Assembly: GCF_001591965.1 (NCBI RefSeq)
Contig: NZ_BCVX01000001.1
Location: 464,344 to 528,343 of the forward strand
Direction of reading: 5' to 3'
Length of the DNA: 64,000 bases
Origin: Lysinibacillus odysseyi 34hs-1 = NBRC 100172
GTDB lineage: Bacteria; Bacillota; Bacilli; Bacillales_A; Planococcaceae
The notes under the pieces were generated by a model. That model did no database searches, was not told the DNA's origin, and saw nothing but the letters and a program-made list of their open reading frames with translations. Position numbers and translations under genes: made by a program. This document shows, piece by piece, positions 7,733 to 17,130 of this stretch; within the stretch, counting starts at the first letter, position 1, and every line of letters begins with the position of its first letter.

Positions 7733-9853
7733 ATGAAAAGAAAAAATAGTATCGTTTTTAAACTCTCGGCTTTAATTATAGGTATTTTCACAGTACTATT
7801 TGTTGTCTTTGCTTTAATGACGAGTATAACTACCCATAAAGAAACGGTAAAAAGTGCGGAGGAATTTGCCGTTACTGATACGGAACGTGTCGCATTAAGA
7901 CTAAGTCAGCAGTTCAGGCAGGTCGATGAATCGTTAACGACAACAAAGAATGTTTTAGAAACGTTATATGCAGAGAAAAAACTTCGGGCAGCAGAGATTC
8001 TTACAATCTTAGAGGCAAATTTAGAAGGAAGCCCGAATGCTGTTGGGATGTCTATTATTTTTGAAAAAGACGCACTGACAATAAACCCGCTCTCTACTGA
8101 GGAGCAACAACTCATTGATCCACAAGGAAGGTTTGCTGCTTATTTACAAAAGACAAGAAACGGTTACGAGCTAAACCCTGCATCAGATTACGATAAACCT
8201 GGCCTGGGGGACTGGTATTTAGTTCCTAAAAGCGAAAAAAAGCCAGTATTTCAAGAACCGGTTACATATAATATAGATGACAAAGAAGGCACTATGACGA
8301 TGCTGTCCGTCCCTCTTTTAACAAAGGACGGAAAATTCCTCGGTGTACTGATGGCCAGTATTTCACTAAATTTCTTAACAGATTTAACAGAGGAAATTAC
8401 GCCTGCTGGAGGATACGCTAGTGTCATTTCAAATGATGGAACAGTCATTGCCAACAGCTTGAAGGATGCGATGAACGGGACAAATATGAAGGATGCGATC
8501 GATTGGAAACCGGTCAAGGATGCGATAGACCGCGGGGAAACGACATCTGTATACGTGGATTCTAAAAGCTTTAATGAACGTGCTTTCAATTCATTTGCAC
8601 CGATTCAACTGGACGGTTTTGATGAAACATGGACAATTCAAACAGTTCTGCCTCGCTCGGTAATTATTGAGCCTTTCGAAAAAATCGCTATTATAACAAT
8701 CTTTGGCGGTCTTGTTATTATGCTGCTGATGGGGCTTTCAACAGCTTGGTTTATTAACCGTCATATCAAGCCGCTTACAAGTGTCCAAAAATCAATGGAG
8801 CATGCAGCAGCTGGTGATTTAACGGAAAAGGTTGATACGGCACGTCTGAAACAGGACGAAATAGGCTCTGTTGCCACATCATATAACTATATGCTGGACC
8901 AGACGAATCAAGCACTTGCTGAAGTACTGGAAGCATCTTCGCGGCTCACTGATTCCTCCGCGATTGTCAATCATGCATTTGAAGAAATTGTCGCTTCCAG
9001 CCAGGAGGTTTCCGCGGCGATAGGAGAAATTGCATTAGGTGCATCGAAGCAATCAGAAGATACAGAGGAAACAAGCGAGCAAATTGGCAGACTTGCAGAT
9101 CAAATTACGTCTATCTCCACTCTTTCAGATACGATGGATCACTTATCTCAGCAAAGTGTCCAATCGACTCAGAACGGGCTGGAGCAGGTTGCGCGTCTTC
9201 GTGAACAAAATGAGGTTGCCAATCAAATGAATGAACAAGTTGAACAACAGATACATGCTTTGACTGATAAAATTGCGGGCATTAATCAAATCATTACTTC
9301 TATCCAAGACATTACAGCTCAGACAAATCTACTTGCATTAAATGCAAGTATTGAAGCGGCACGTGCCGGTGAACATGGAAAAGGCTTTGCTGTTGTAGCT
9401 GAGGAAGTACGCAAGCTGGCAGAGCAATCCAGCAATGAAACAAGCACCATCCAAAAAACTGTCCACGAAATTTTAGAGCAGTCGAAAGCAACAATTGAAG
9501 TAGTAAATGAGAACACTAAATCGATGAAAGACCAAAATGAATCTGTTGCAAGTACAGGTCAATCCTTTACTCGAAATGCCGAACTGACAGAAGAAATGAA
9601 TAATATCATCGCAGAACTATCTGCCAAGCTCGCTGAGATGGTCGCAAACAAAGACCAGGCTATTTTCGCCATCCAGAGTGTTTCAGCCATCTCAGAGGAG
9701 ACAGCTGCTTCTGCTGAGGAAGTAAGTGCCTCTTCTGTCGCACAGCAGGATGAATTACAAAAAGTAGCGGAATCTGTTCACCACCTGACACGTATTTCGT
9801 TGGAATTAAAGCAGATTGTTGAGCGTTTCAAGCTCGCTGAAGGCAAAGAGTAA
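7733..9853 (+). CDS. Methyl-accepting chemotaxis protein (dCache type)
   Basis: A 706-residue transmembrane chemoreceptor. TM1 is about residues 12-34. The periplasmic-side double-Cache ligand domain (about 40-310) includes the [15 protein letters not shown] segment typical of dCache_1. TM2 is about 318-340, HAMP about 341-395, then a long coiled-coil signalling domain. The highly conserved hairpin tip that binds CheA/CheW is at about 526-570 ([21 protein letters not shown]). Ligands of dCache receptors are often amino acids, but the specific one cannot be read here. Single-gene unit with a ribosome site GAAGGGG and its own terminator. Confidence 0.93.
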   Translation: MKRKNSIVFKLSALIIGIFTVLFVVFALMTSITTHKETVKSAEEFAVTDTERVALRLSQQFRQVDESLTTTKNVLETLYAEKKLRAAEILTILEANLEGSPNAVGMSIIFEKDALTINPLSTEEQQLIDPQGRFAAYLQKTRNGYELNPASDYDKPGLGDWYLVPKSEKKPVFQEPVTYNIDDKEGTMTMLSVPLLTKDGKFLGVLMASISLNFLTDLTEEITPAGGYASVISNDGTVIANSLKDAMNGTNMKDAIDWKPVKDAIDRGETTSVYVDSKSFNERAFNSFAPIQLDGFDETWTIQTVLPRSVIIEPFEKIAIITIFGGLVIMLLMGLSTAWFINRHIKPLTSVQKSMEHAAAGDLTEKVDTARLKQDEIGSVATSYNYMLDQTNQALAEVLEASSRLTDSSAIVNHAFEEIVASSQEVSAAIGEIALGASKQSEDTEETSEQIGRLADQITSISTLSDTMDHLSQQSVQSTQNGLEQVARLREQNEVANQMNEQVEQQIHALTDKIAGINQIITSIQDITAQTNLLALNASIEAARAGEHGKGFAVVAEEVRKLAEQSSNETSTIQKTVHEILEQSKATIEVVNENTKSMKDQNESVASTGQSFTRNAELTEEMNNIIAELSAKLAEMVANKDQAIFAIQSVSAISEETAASAEEVSASSVAQQDELQKVAESVHHLTRISLELKQIVERFKLAEGKE

Positions 9854-9918
9854 ACTTAGATACCGTCATAGTGAAATAGCTTCCTATGGGTTTCATCAGA
9901 TGAAGACATATAGTAACG

Positions 9919-9956
9919 AACCAGCTGCCATTTTTGGAGCAGCTGGTTTGTTTTTT
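9919..9956 (+). terminator. Terminator of the chemoreceptor gene
   Basis: A perfect 10-bp stem (AACCAGCTGC / GCAGCTGGTT) with a 10-base loop, followed by a T run. Confidence 0.85.
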
Positions 9957-10077
9957 CGTTAGACAGCCAATCGATTATCATTTATCCATATTTTCATTAT
10001 GAGGACTGCCTGGTTTAGAATCCCTCCCCTTTCGTTTAAAGCAGGAAACCAAAACAGGCATGTTTTCCCAAAAAACT

Positions 10078-10106
10078 TGAAACTATTCGTCGCTCTTATC
10101 CGTAAG
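10078..10106 (+). promoter_or_regulatory. ECF-type (SigW-like) promoter of ydbS-ydbT
   Basis: TGAAAC at 10078-10083 and CGTAAG at 10101-10106, 17 bases apart, about 33 bases before the ydbS ATG. B. subtilis SigW promoters have TGAAAC and CGTA at nearly this spacing, and ydbST belongs to the SigW regulon there. Confidence 0.55.
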
Positions 10107-10138
10107 TAAATGGAAGACAGCAAGAAAAGGAGTATTGT

Positions 10139-10624
10139 ATGGACGTTACATATTATAAAATCTCAGAGAAAACCTCTAAAATCCGTAATATAAGCGAGGT
10201 GATCACATCTGTTCTAGCAATCATTGTTTTAGGAGTATTACGTATTTGTACCGTTATGTTTTCCTGGTGGAGCTGGGTTGATTATGTTCTATACGGCTTG
10301 TTTGCCATTACTGTGTTAGGCGCATTATGGTCGATAGTGATCGAACACCCGCTTTTTTATAAAACATTCCGTTATGGGATGACAGACGATTATCTCTTTA
10401 TTAAAAGCGGTATCTTTACCATTTCGGAAACAGTCGTGCCAATGGCAAAGATTCAGTCAATCGATTTAAATCAAGGCATTCTTATGCGTAAATTCAATGT
10501 TTTTTCGGTTACTGTGACAACGATGAAAGGCCACCATACCATTCCCTATTTAGAGGAATCGGTCGCAAAACATATACGCGAGGAAATTGCGAAGCTGGCC
10601 CGGCTAAAGGAGCTGGATGAATAA
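10139..10624 (+). CDS. ydbS: YdbS-like PH-domain (bPH2) membrane protein
   Basis: A 161-residue protein with two N-terminal transmembrane helices (about 22-38 and 46-66) followed by one bacterial PH-like domain (DUF304/bPH2). The domain has the typical YGMTDDYLFIKSGIF opening and the MAKIQSID...L strand. Length and the partner gene match B. subtilis YdbS. It presumably forms a membrane complex with YdbT; in B. subtilis the pair contributes to resistance to certain antimicrobial peptides. AAAAGGAG precedes the ATG, and its stop overlaps the next start as TAATG. Confidence 0.82.
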   Translation: MDVTYYKISEKTSKIRNISEVITSVLAIIVLGVLRICTVMFSWWSWVDYVLYGLFAITVLGALWSIVIEHPLFYKTFRYGMTDDYLFIKSGIFTISETVVPMAKIQSIDLNQGILMRKFNVFSVTVTTMKGHHTIPYLEESVAKHIREEIAKLARLKELDE

Positions 10625-12066
10625 TGACTTTCCGATATCCGAAAATAAAACTACTATATGATGTCATTTCATTGATTCAAGGCTGGCTCTTCCCTATCTT
10701 TTTCTTTTATATTGTCAGGTTTACTAGCGACGGGACATTCTGGATTACCTTAAAAATCTTGCTTGGTATTGTGTTAATAGTGGGATTATTTAACCGCTTC
10801 GGAGAGACGTTGTTTACACATGTGGAATTCTTGGATGAAGGGGCGCACGTTTATACAGGCGTATTTTCTAAAAAAGAACGCTTTGTACCAAAGGAAAAAT
10901 TCGAAAACATTCAAACTTCCGCATCCATTATTCAAAAAATCTTCCGCGCAGCTCAAGTAACGATGGAAACAGGAGACGCAACAGGTGATATTGAACTTAC
11001 GTTTGTACCGCAGCGCTTCGTTCCTACGCTGGAGTCTTATATATTGACCGCAAACGTCAGACCAAGTGAAGAAAATGAGATTGAGCCTGAAACACAACAA
11101 GTAGACAAGCCCGTCCGGACGACGTTATTTACGCCGTCCACAACAGATTTACTAAAGGCATCCTTGACTTCCTTTAGCTTTTTGGCGATCTTCCCGGTTA
11201 TTGCCTCGCTATGGTCTGACTGGAAGGTTGGTGAGTGGCTGCCATTTGAAGTTTCGGCACTTCCACTGGCGCTGATCATCATCCTTATTGTTTTATTTGT
11301 GATTCTTGCCATTGCATTCGGTATTTTCAAAACGTTCAATGCCTATTACCGTTATGATATTTCGATGGATGATGAGCGTATTTATGTAAAGAAGGGCTGG
11401 CTATCTTCCCAAAGCTTTTCCATCCGGAAAGAAAAGGTACAGGCCGTTATTTATAAGCAAAGCCTTTACCAGCGTTTATTAAAGGTGACGACTATCCGCC
11501 TAATTTCTACCGGAGAAATACTTGCTTCCGAAGAACAGCAGATTAATGAATTTTTCCCGTATTTACCGACAGCAAAAGCAAACGAGCTTATCGCACAAAT
11601 GCTGCCGCATTTTACTCGGCAGCAGCCGGAACACCAGGCGAGCAACAAAGCAAAAGCCTTAATTTTTTTTCGACTTCCGATTTTTAGCTTCGTTGTACTA
11701 CTCGGCGCATTTTGGAAGGACATCTTTTTCTACTTGGCAGCCGTTACACTTTTATATACTTATATAGCCCGCTATTTACAATATAGCCATTTATCGTTTG
11801 CGATGAATGAACGCCACTTACAAATTACAACCGGCGCTTTTACAATTGAAACAATTGTGACGAACCGACCGAAGCTCATCGAAATGGAATGTAAAAGCTC
11901 TACGTTACAGCGGCGTTTTAACGTCATGGACATTCATGTTGCAAACCGTGCCAAGCCGATTCATATTAGTACACTGCAGGATATCGATGAAGCATTCCGC
12001 ACGGTCTTTATGCAATGGTTTGAAGCGCGTAAGCATGATATACATTATGAGCGGCCTTCAAGCTAA
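10624..12066 (+). CDS. ydbT: YdbT-like multi-PH-domain membrane protein
   Basis: A 480-residue membrane protein with three hydrophobic hairpins (about 15-55, 178-235 and 345-380), each followed by a bPH2 domain. The second domain shows the same YRYDISMDDERIYVKKGW pattern as YdbS, and the last begins AMNERHLQITTGAF. This is the YdbT layout (about 490 residues in B. subtilis). It is translationally coupled to ydbS and would share its stress-type promoter. The molecular activity of these PH-like domains is not established. Confidence 0.82.
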   Translation: MTFRYPKIKLLYDVISLIQGWLFPIFFFYIVRFTSDGTFWITLKILLGIVLIVGLFNRFGETLFTHVEFLDEGAHVYTGVFSKKERFVPKEKFENIQTSASIIQKIFRAAQVTMETGDATGDIELTFVPQRFVPTLESYILTANVRPSEENEIEPETQQVDKPVRTTLFTPSTTDLLKASLTSFSFLAIFPVIASLWSDWKVGEWLPFEVSALPLALIIILIVLFVILAIAFGIFKTFNAYYRYDISMDDERIYVKKGWLSSQSFSIRKEKVQAVIYKQSLYQRLLKVTTIRLISTGEILASEEQQINEFFPYLPTAKANELIAQMLPHFTRQQPEHQASNKAKALIFFRLPIFSFVVLLGAFWKDIFFYLAAVTLLYTYIARYLQYSHLSFAMNERHLQITTGAFTIETIVTNRPKLIEMECKSSTLQRRFNVMDIHVANRAKPIHISTLQDIDEAFRTVFMQWFEARKHDIHYERPSS

Positions 12067-12193
12067 ATAAGAACATATAACAAAAACGCTCACCCACATA
12101 AGTTCAACATAAAACTGCTAGTTTGCTACCGATTGATTGTATCTTTTGAAAAAGTTGAATTGTAATTTACGATCAAGCCTTAATTTCCAAATA

Positions 12194-12237
12194 AACCCCT
12201 CGTATTTTAACCCACATTTGATTAAAATACGGGGGTT
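12194..12237 (+). terminator. Long hairpin terminator downstream of ydbT
   Basis: AACCCC-T-CGTATTTTAA pairs with TTAAAATACGGGGGTT over about 16 bp with a single bulge. It lies 130 bases past ydbT, with no gene between. Confidence 0.65.
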
Positions 12238-12326
12238 ATCTGTTTCTCGCTTTTTATTAGAAAGACCAATTACAGAATATAAATTTAAAACAAAAACATT
12301 CACCATTTGAACCCGAAAGCTCAAAC

Positions 12327-12596
12327 TTACTCTTTAAAAGTCTTCGCATACTCATATCCTACTATTATCAGCCCTAATACTGTCAATATTATGCCTATAG
12401 CAAAGGGAAGCCCTAAAAATAATGACTGTGCAACTTCATTGCCATATTGCTTCTCCCCAAAAATGACATACCATAATTTCGATTTTCCGGTCCATCCTGT
12501 AATACTAGTTGCATATATAGCGCCTGAAATGATAATTGCTGAGGTCATTATTAAACCACCCAGCATGATAAATCCACCGATGATCGTTCTTTTCAA
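12327..12596 (-). CDS. Two-helix membrane protein, hypothetical
   Basis: An 89-residue protein with hydrophobic segments at about 4-30 and 60-84 and a polar, Lys/Trp-containing loop between. The start is TTG, placed 8 bases after GGGAGGAG; an ATG two bases further upstream is out of frame. No family recognised and no operon partner. Confidence 0.6.
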   Translation of the reverse strand: MKRTIIGGFIMLGGLIMTSAIIISGAIYATSITGWTGKSKLWYVIFGEKQYGNEVAQSLFLGLPFAIGIILTVLGLIIVGYEYAKTFKE

Positions 12597-12925
12597 GCAT
12601 TTCTCCTCCCAGCTGTTTTTTAAATGATTTTTAATTGGTTAAGAATATTTTTGGAAATCTCTATTTTATATTAACAGAAATAACCAGTAGGACTTCCCCA
12701 AAATCCCCGGTTTTATTTAAAATAACCAATTAATTTTATAAAACTGCAGCAAGATTACATATTTTGGTTATTTAATCATAATACACAATAATAAAAGCGT
12801 AAGACATCTACGTTTCTCAAGCTATTTTAGTCATACTCTATTCTCGGCTAAAATTCCTTCCCCAGTCATCCCGCCTGATTTCTGTTAGAACGCCTATTTT
12901 TCACTCCCCTTTCGAGAATCAAAAA
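12597..12925. other. Gene-free stretch with an inverted repeat
   Basis: No gene seen. AAATAACCAA (12720-12729) and TTGGTTATTT (12764-12773) form a perfect 10-bp inverted repeat with a 34-base centre. No transposase is near, so it is not called a mobile element. Confidence 0.4.
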
Positions 12926-12959
12926 AACGCCTGAGAATGATCACTCATTTCCAGACGTT
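12926..12959 (-). terminator. Terminator of the permease remnant
   Basis: AACG-C-CTG..CAG-A-CGTT with inner AATGA/TCATT pairs. The minus strand continues GTTTTTTTG. It is the original terminator of the deleted peptide-transport operon. Confidence 0.6.
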
Positions 12960-12964
12960 CTTCG

Positions 12965-13186
12965 TTACTTCGCATTGCGCGGATCTAGTGCATCTCGCAG
13001 TGCATCACCAATATAGTTAATGGATAAAACCGTTAATAGCGTAAGAATACCCGGTGCAATCCACAGCCAAGGCTGCGATGTCAATATCTTAATCGACTGT
13101 GCACTCGACAGCATATTTCCCCAGCTCGCCTCAGGTGGCTGTACGCCTAATCCTAAAAAGCTCAGTGCTGCTTCATCCAATATAGG
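12965..13186 (-). pseudogene. C-terminal remnant of an oligopeptide ABC permease (DppC/OppC type)
   Basis: About 73 codons beginning [17 protein letters not shown], the conserved EAA-loop region of DppC/OppC/AppC permeases. It continues through the last transmembrane helix to the family's normal C-terminus ([13 protein letters not shown]). Roughly the first three quarters of a normal protein of about 300 residues are absent and no ribosome site precedes it. The sequence abuts, within about 10 bases, the truncated hydrolase on the same strand, showing one deletion that removed the end of one gene and the start of the other. Confidence 0.8.
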
Positions 13187-13194
13187 TACACAAT

Positions 13195-13368
13195 TTAATA
13201 ATCCTCAGCCAGCGGTGTTAACCATGGCTTGAAATCTGAATGGTCACTCCCAGGACCACCGTGCACAGCGACCAGCACTGGTTTTTTTACCATTTTTGGT
13301 CCTGCTGGAATATAACCGGAACCTTCTACATCAAAATAAATCTTCGTTCCATTAATCGATGCAAACAT
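13195..13368 (-). pseudogene. N-terminal remnant of an alpha/beta hydrolase (proline iminopeptidase type)
   Basis: 57 codons starting at an ATG with GAGG upstream: a beta-strand opening, then AVHGGPGSDHSDF, the oxyanion-hole HGGPG motif of proline iminopeptidases and related hydrolases. It ends at LAEDY followed by a stop. Normal members continue with the DQRG strand and the nucleophile Ser, Asp and His, none of which is present, so it cannot be active. It probably once stood upstream of a peptide-uptake operon whose permease remnant now follows directly. Confidence 0.75.
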
Positions 13369-13726
13369 TTTCTTCCTCACTTTTACTCTATTTTTTAACC
13401 ACAATATTGTAATAATCTATATTCCTATTTGTTTGGTCAAGTTATTATTTCTATGTAACTATAATACGAAAGACCTTGAAATGTACAATCAAAAAAACAC
13501 TATGGATTTCCAATACAAAAATAGATACGCAATGGAAATAAAGCGAATGAAAAGGCGCAGTAAGCAATTTATTAATAAACCGACGACTATATCATTTAGA
13601 CTATTAGATCCAGCATTACATCGGTGTCATGGTTGAAGGAGCGGCTGAATGATAAGCAGGCTAGAAGGTGGAGAAACAAAAGGGCGGCATACCGAGGAAG
13701 ATAGATTGGTTCCTTTTAAAAAGAAT
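13369..13726. other. Gene-free stretch
   Basis: About 360 bases between the deletion scar and the next terminator. Only short open frames without ribosome sites were seen. Confidence 0.45.
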
Positions 13727-13753
13727 AGCCTCTCCTAAAAGTCTGGCGAGGCT
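13727..13753 (-). terminator. Terminator of the regulator-MFS operon
   Basis: AGCCTC-TCC / GG-C-GAGGCT hairpin. The minus strand continues ATTCTTTTT. Confidence 0.65.
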
Positions 13754-13762
13754 CCAAAAAAA

Positions 13763-15013
13763 TCAGTTCATTTCTTTTACTACTTTCGAGTTTAGTATAA
13801 ATAAGATAGAAATGACCACGATGAGAATTCCACATACGAGCATAATGTTAGAGATTGTTAGTTTCAGGACGAGTGCTAGTGAAATGCAAGCGTAGGAAAG
13901 CGGAACGAGACCATTAGACGAGGCATTGATTAAGCTCATTACCCTTCCCATTTTTTCCTCATCACTTTGCTCTTGTATAGTAGAGATAAGTGAAACATTG
14001 ATAATTGATGAGAGGACTCCCATCATCGAAAGCAAAGCAATCCCCTGCCAAAGAACGCCGATTTGACCAAGCAGGGACAGAAACATGCCAAGGAAAGTGA
14101 TCATAACGAGAATCATCAATCCCCTTTTCTTTCTAATATTTAATATTCCCGCTATGATTGCCCCAACAAGCATGCCTCCTTGATAAGAGCTCTGCAGGAA
14201 ACTTAAATCTAATGCTGCTCCGTGAATCACTTTATCCACTATAAGAGGTATGCCCATCAGTAGAGGACCAAAAAAGAAGAAGTTAATTATTATAAGAATG
14301 AAAAGCATATTTTTTAAAAAGGGCATCTTCCAGACATAGGTGAAGCCTTCTGCTAACTGTTCTTTTGCCGAACCCTCTTTCAGCAGCGCTGCAGCTATGT
14401 TATCTTCCTTTATTAGAAATGAAAAAGTGAAGGTCAGCATTAAAAGAAGGGCAATAATAGAAAACAAAAGGCTGAACGATCCGACAGTAAGTATCCACCC
14501 ACCAATCATCGGGCCGGAAAACATGGCAATCTGATTGGAGCTTTGTATAAATGAATTGGAGCGTGTAAGCTCGTTTTTTGAGACTAAAGACGGCAGCAGC
14601 GATGTGTTGGCAGGAGAAAAGAATGCATCTAACACACCAAATAATAAGGCAAAGCAAACGAGCGGCCATAATTCGAGTATACTCATTTGAAGAAAAATAA
14701 TCATCGTCACGACTAGTAAACACCTTACCAGACTGGAAACGAGCATGATTTGAGACCTTTTATAACGGTCAGCCCACACACCGCCGACCGTCATAAAGAT
14801 CACACGCGGAATCATCGTCACCATCATGACAATTCCAAGGGCACTTTCTCTATTTAGGACGGTAATAATATACCACTGCTCTGCAAACAAATAAGTAGAT
14901 AACGCTAAAAAAGAGGCTGTACTTGAAAGCCATAAAAAAACAAAGGCACGGTTTTTTAGCAAACTGGCAGAGACAGCTTCTTTCTTATCTAAAATCGCTT
15001 GATCTCTATTCAA
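13763..15013 (-). CDS. MFS exporter (macrolide/siderophore-efflux-like)
   Basis: A 416-residue, 12-helix protein with the loop-2/3 motif GGVWADRYKRSQIMLVSS and the helix-5 ASPANTSLLPSLV-like segment (here FFSPANTSLLPSLV) typical of the MFS_3 group of macrolide- and enterobactin-exporter-like proteins. The start is TTG with GGGGAG 6 bases upstream. Only 18 bases separate it from the upstream ArsR-type regulator, so the two form an operon in which the regulator probably controls efflux. Substrate unknown. Confidence 0.85.
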   Translation of the reverse strand: MNRDQAILDKKEAVSASLLKNRAFVFLWLSSTASFLALSTYLFAEQWYIITVLNRESALGIVMMVTMIPRVIFMTVGGVWADRYKRSQIMLVSSLVRCLLVVTMIIFLQMSILELWPLVCFALLFGVLDAFFSPANTSLLPSLVSKNELTRSNSFIQSSNQIAMFSGPMIGGWILTVGSFSLLFSIIALLLMLTFTFSFLIKEDNIAAALLKEGSAKEQLAEGFTYVWKMPFLKNMLFILIIINFFFFGPLLMGIPLIVDKVIHGAALDLSFLQSSYQGGMLVGAIIAGILNIRKKRGLMILVMITFLGMFLSLLGQIGVLWQGIALLSMMGVLSSIINVSLISTIQEQSDEEKMGRVMSLINASSNGLVPLSYACISLALVLKLTISNIMLVCGILIVVISILFILNSKVVKEMN

Positions 15014-15031
15014 AAGAATCTCCCCTCACAA

Positions 15032-15625
15032 TCATGATTTGTTATTAAAAAGAGGCTCCTCGATTTGAAAGGCAGTAGTCATTAAATAGTAATTTTGTTT
15101 TTCTTCGTCCGTATCGTCTTCTTCAAGCATTTCTAAAAGCTCCCTATACTTACGTGTAAACTCAAGAAATTTTTCCTTGCTTACTCTACATTCTTTTTGA
15201 ATGGAAAGCTTTGGCCATTCTTCTACATTGGAAGAATGTAATTCAAAAGCTTCATCTGGAGCTGTTAACACTCTTGTTTTCGCACGGTCAATCACTTCCA
15301 AGTATGATTGTCTAGTAGCTTCTTTTGCTTCTACATAATTTAATAAATGATCCGCAGGGATGAACCCCCTCGCTACTGCCTGATAAAACTTCAGTATATT
15401 CCCTCCCCGTTCTTCTTTTCTTACAAGTTGGATAATTTCGTGCTTCTCCAATTCACGAAGATGATAAAGAATCTTTGCTCTCGATAAGTTAAGCTCTTGA
15501 GCAAGCATCTGCCCTGTATGAGGCTGTTCAACCAGCAGCATCAGCATTTTTGTTCGTAACGGGTCACTAATTACCTTTAATTGTTCATAGCTCTCAATAA
15601 TAAAAATCGGCTTTTGCTGCATCAT
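15032..15625 (-). CDS. ArsR-type winged-helix transcriptional regulator
   Basis: A 197-residue protein. An N-terminal winged helix-turn-helix (about 10-85) contains DPLRTKMLMLLVEQPHTG and LNLSRAKILYHLRELEKH. A C-terminal helical extension of about 110 residues probably forms the dimer or ligand-binding part. There are no clustered Cys residues, so it is unlikely to be a metal sensor. AAGGAG precedes the ATG. A perfect 12-bp palindrome just upstream and a promoter at 15659-15687 fit autoregulation of this regulator-exporter operon. Confidence 0.85.
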   Translation of the reverse strand: MMQQKPIFIIESYEQLKVISDPLRTKMLMLLVEQPHTGQMLAQELNLSRAKILYHLRELEKHEIIQLVRKEERGGNILKFYQAVARGFIPADHLLNYVEAKEATRQSYLEVIDRAKTRVLTAPDEAFELHSSNVEEWPKLSIQKECRVSKEKFLEFTRKYRELLEMLEEDDTDEEKQNYYLMTTAFQIEEPLFNNKS

Positions 15626-15637
15626 TCATTCTCCTTT

Positions 15638-15649
15638 TTAACCGGTTAA
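15638..15649. promoter_or_regulatory. Palindromic operator candidate of the ArsR-type regulator
   Basis: TTAACCGGTTAA, a perfect 12-bp palindrome in the 5' leader, 10-15 bases downstream of the predicted -10 box and just before the ribosome site. Confidence 0.5.
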
Positions 15650-15658
15650 TTTTTATTA

Positions 15659-15687
15659 ACTGTAAACCAAAGTTCAGGAAATGTAAA
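15659..15687 (-). promoter_or_regulatory. Promoter of the regulator-MFS operon
   Basis: On the minus strand TTTACA (complement of 15682-15687), 17 bases, TACAGT (complement of 15659-15664). Confidence 0.45.
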
Positions 15688-15910
15688 TACAGACTTTTCC
15701 CTCTATTCAAAAAATACATTTCCTGCCTCCAAAATGAATAGATAAAAATCGGCTATTACCAAAATAAACATACAGCTTATTTACCGATAAGTGCCATTGA
15801 CGCTTATTTTTTATTAAGTCGTATACGCAATTAACCGAATGGGCTTTTGCTGATACGTCCCACCTGCTTACATTACGTATGATAAACTAAAGAAAAAGGA
15901 GGTGGCCTCT

Positions 15911-16291
15911 ATGCAGCAGCTGCAATTCGAAGCATCGTGGCAAAAATCATTGTCTGCCAAAGACCGGGACCTGATTGAAACAATTTTTAACGAAACAAGA
16001 TACAGCGGTGATTTCCCGGTTGTATTCTCTTCCATTAGAGAAGCGATCAACTATAAAAAGGACCTGTTAATTACCGTCCTTGTGCACAATTTTTCTTCTT
16101 CTCCTCTCACATTTGAGAATATACGACTCGTCTATTTAAACGGTCAGGATGTATTGGCAGACTATACATTTACGCTGCCGGCACTCATAATCCCGCCTTA
16201 TACAAGCATGCCCTGGACACTTATTTTTCCTGAGGGCAGCTATACAGCAGCCACTTCCCCTTTAAAAGGCCGGCTGGAAATACACGATTAA
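15911..16291 (+). CDS. SLAP-domain protein
   Basis: A 126-residue protein that is essentially one SLAP domain. It opens FEASWQKSLSAKDRDLIE, continues with beta-strands (LLITVLVHNFSSSPLTFENI) and closes with LIIPPYTSMPWTLIFPEG. SLAP domains are found in Bacillales proteins linked to the accessory Sec / S-layer pathway. This copy lacks a signal peptide and stands alone, so it is probably cytosolic. The ATG at 15911 follows AAGGAGGTG by 6 bases. A GTG start 9 bases earlier would lie inside that site. Confidence 0.75.
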   Translation: MQQLQFEASWQKSLSAKDRDLIETIFNETRYSGDFPVVFSSIREAINYKKDLLITVLVHNFSSSPLTFENIRLVYLNGQDVLADYTFTLPALIIPPYTSMPWTLIFPEGSYTAATSPLKGRLEIHD

Positions 16292-16308
16292 AACGGCATA
16301 AAAAAACA

Positions 16309-16330
16309 GGGAATCCACCAATGGGTTCCC
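16309..16330 (-). terminator. Terminator between convergent genes
   Basis: GGGAATCCA, loop CCAA, TGGGTTCCC. The minus strand continues into a T run, so it chiefly serves the LURP-one-like gene. Confidence 0.7.
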
Positions 16331-16354
16331 CGCTCATTATCAACACTCCCTACA

Positions 16355-16849
16355 TTAAGTCGCCGCACTGGATGCCGCCGCATGATCAGCCTTCACACAG
16401 TCAATCGCCACTACAAGCGCAATCATAATCTTCTCCATCTCTTCCTTAACTATTTCCACCTTGTAGCTGTCGCCCCATGTGAACCATTCCTTGTTTACCT
16501 TCCCGACGACTTCCCCATTCTGGTACACCTGAAAGTTCATGTCCCACCAGTTCCCCTGTACTTCGATGCCCGCCGCTTCAATCGTATAGCGTGCTTTCAG
16601 GAAAGAAAACTCCTTCTTAATCGTCATTACTTCCGTGCCATTCACTTCTACAAAGAATTTCGGTAGAAAGCTGAACATCTTTTTCGTAATAAGAGCCACT
16701 TCCTCCCTTGCTGTATTCATAATAGTGAAGGTCTTGGGGATCTGCATAAAGCTCCCCTCCACAAAATACACATCGTTTTCCTGCTGATCCTTCACGGTAA
16801 ACTTGCCGCTTAGGCTGAATACCTTCTGCTTGATATAAAGTTCCTTCAT
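16355..16849 (-). CDS. LURP-one / YxjI-family protein
   Basis: A 164-residue protein with the tubby-like beta-barrel pattern of the LURP-one-related family. It opens LYIKQKVFSLSGKFTVKD, followed by a VYFVEGSFMQIPKTFTI strand pair and WWDMNFQVYQNGEVVGKV. Length matches B. subtilis YxjI. The ATG at 16849 has AAAGGAG 9 bases upstream; a longer frame to 16873 lacks one. The biochemical role of bacterial members is unknown. Confidence 0.8.
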   Translation of the reverse strand: MKELYIKQKVFSLSGKFTVKDQQENDVYFVEGSFMQIPKTFTIMNTAREEVALITKKMFSFLPKFFVEVNGTEVMTIKKEFSFLKARYTIEAAGIEVQGNWWDMNFQVYQNGEVVGKVNKEWFTWGDSYKVEIVKEEMEKIMIALVVAIDCVKADHAAASSAAT

Positions 16850-17130
16850 AATGTATTTCTCCTTTCGGCTCATTTTAAAAATTCACATCTATTTGTAGAT
16901 GGCTTTATCAATCACTTTTATAAACTCGCAAAGAAAATTCCCCTATCCCTATTATTGTAACATATGGAAGTTAGATATAAATCTGTTCTGTAAACTGCTG
17001 CCAATGTTCCAAACTGGTTACAGAAGATATAGTCTATTGCCGACTCTTTTTTTATGATTAAATACAAATTATGGGTATTTGCAAATCCAGATGTTTCCGT
17101 GCTTCGTTTCATAAGTAGAGGGGGATGACA

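Noticed and set aside
12118..12324. 68-codon minus-strand frame downstream of ydbT
   Set aside because: It runs through the long terminator hairpin, has no ribosome site and has no protein-like pattern.
12720..12773. Inverted repeat AAATAACCAA / TTGGTTATTT as insertion-sequence ends
   Set aside because: Only 34 bases between the arms, no transposase and no flanking duplication seen.
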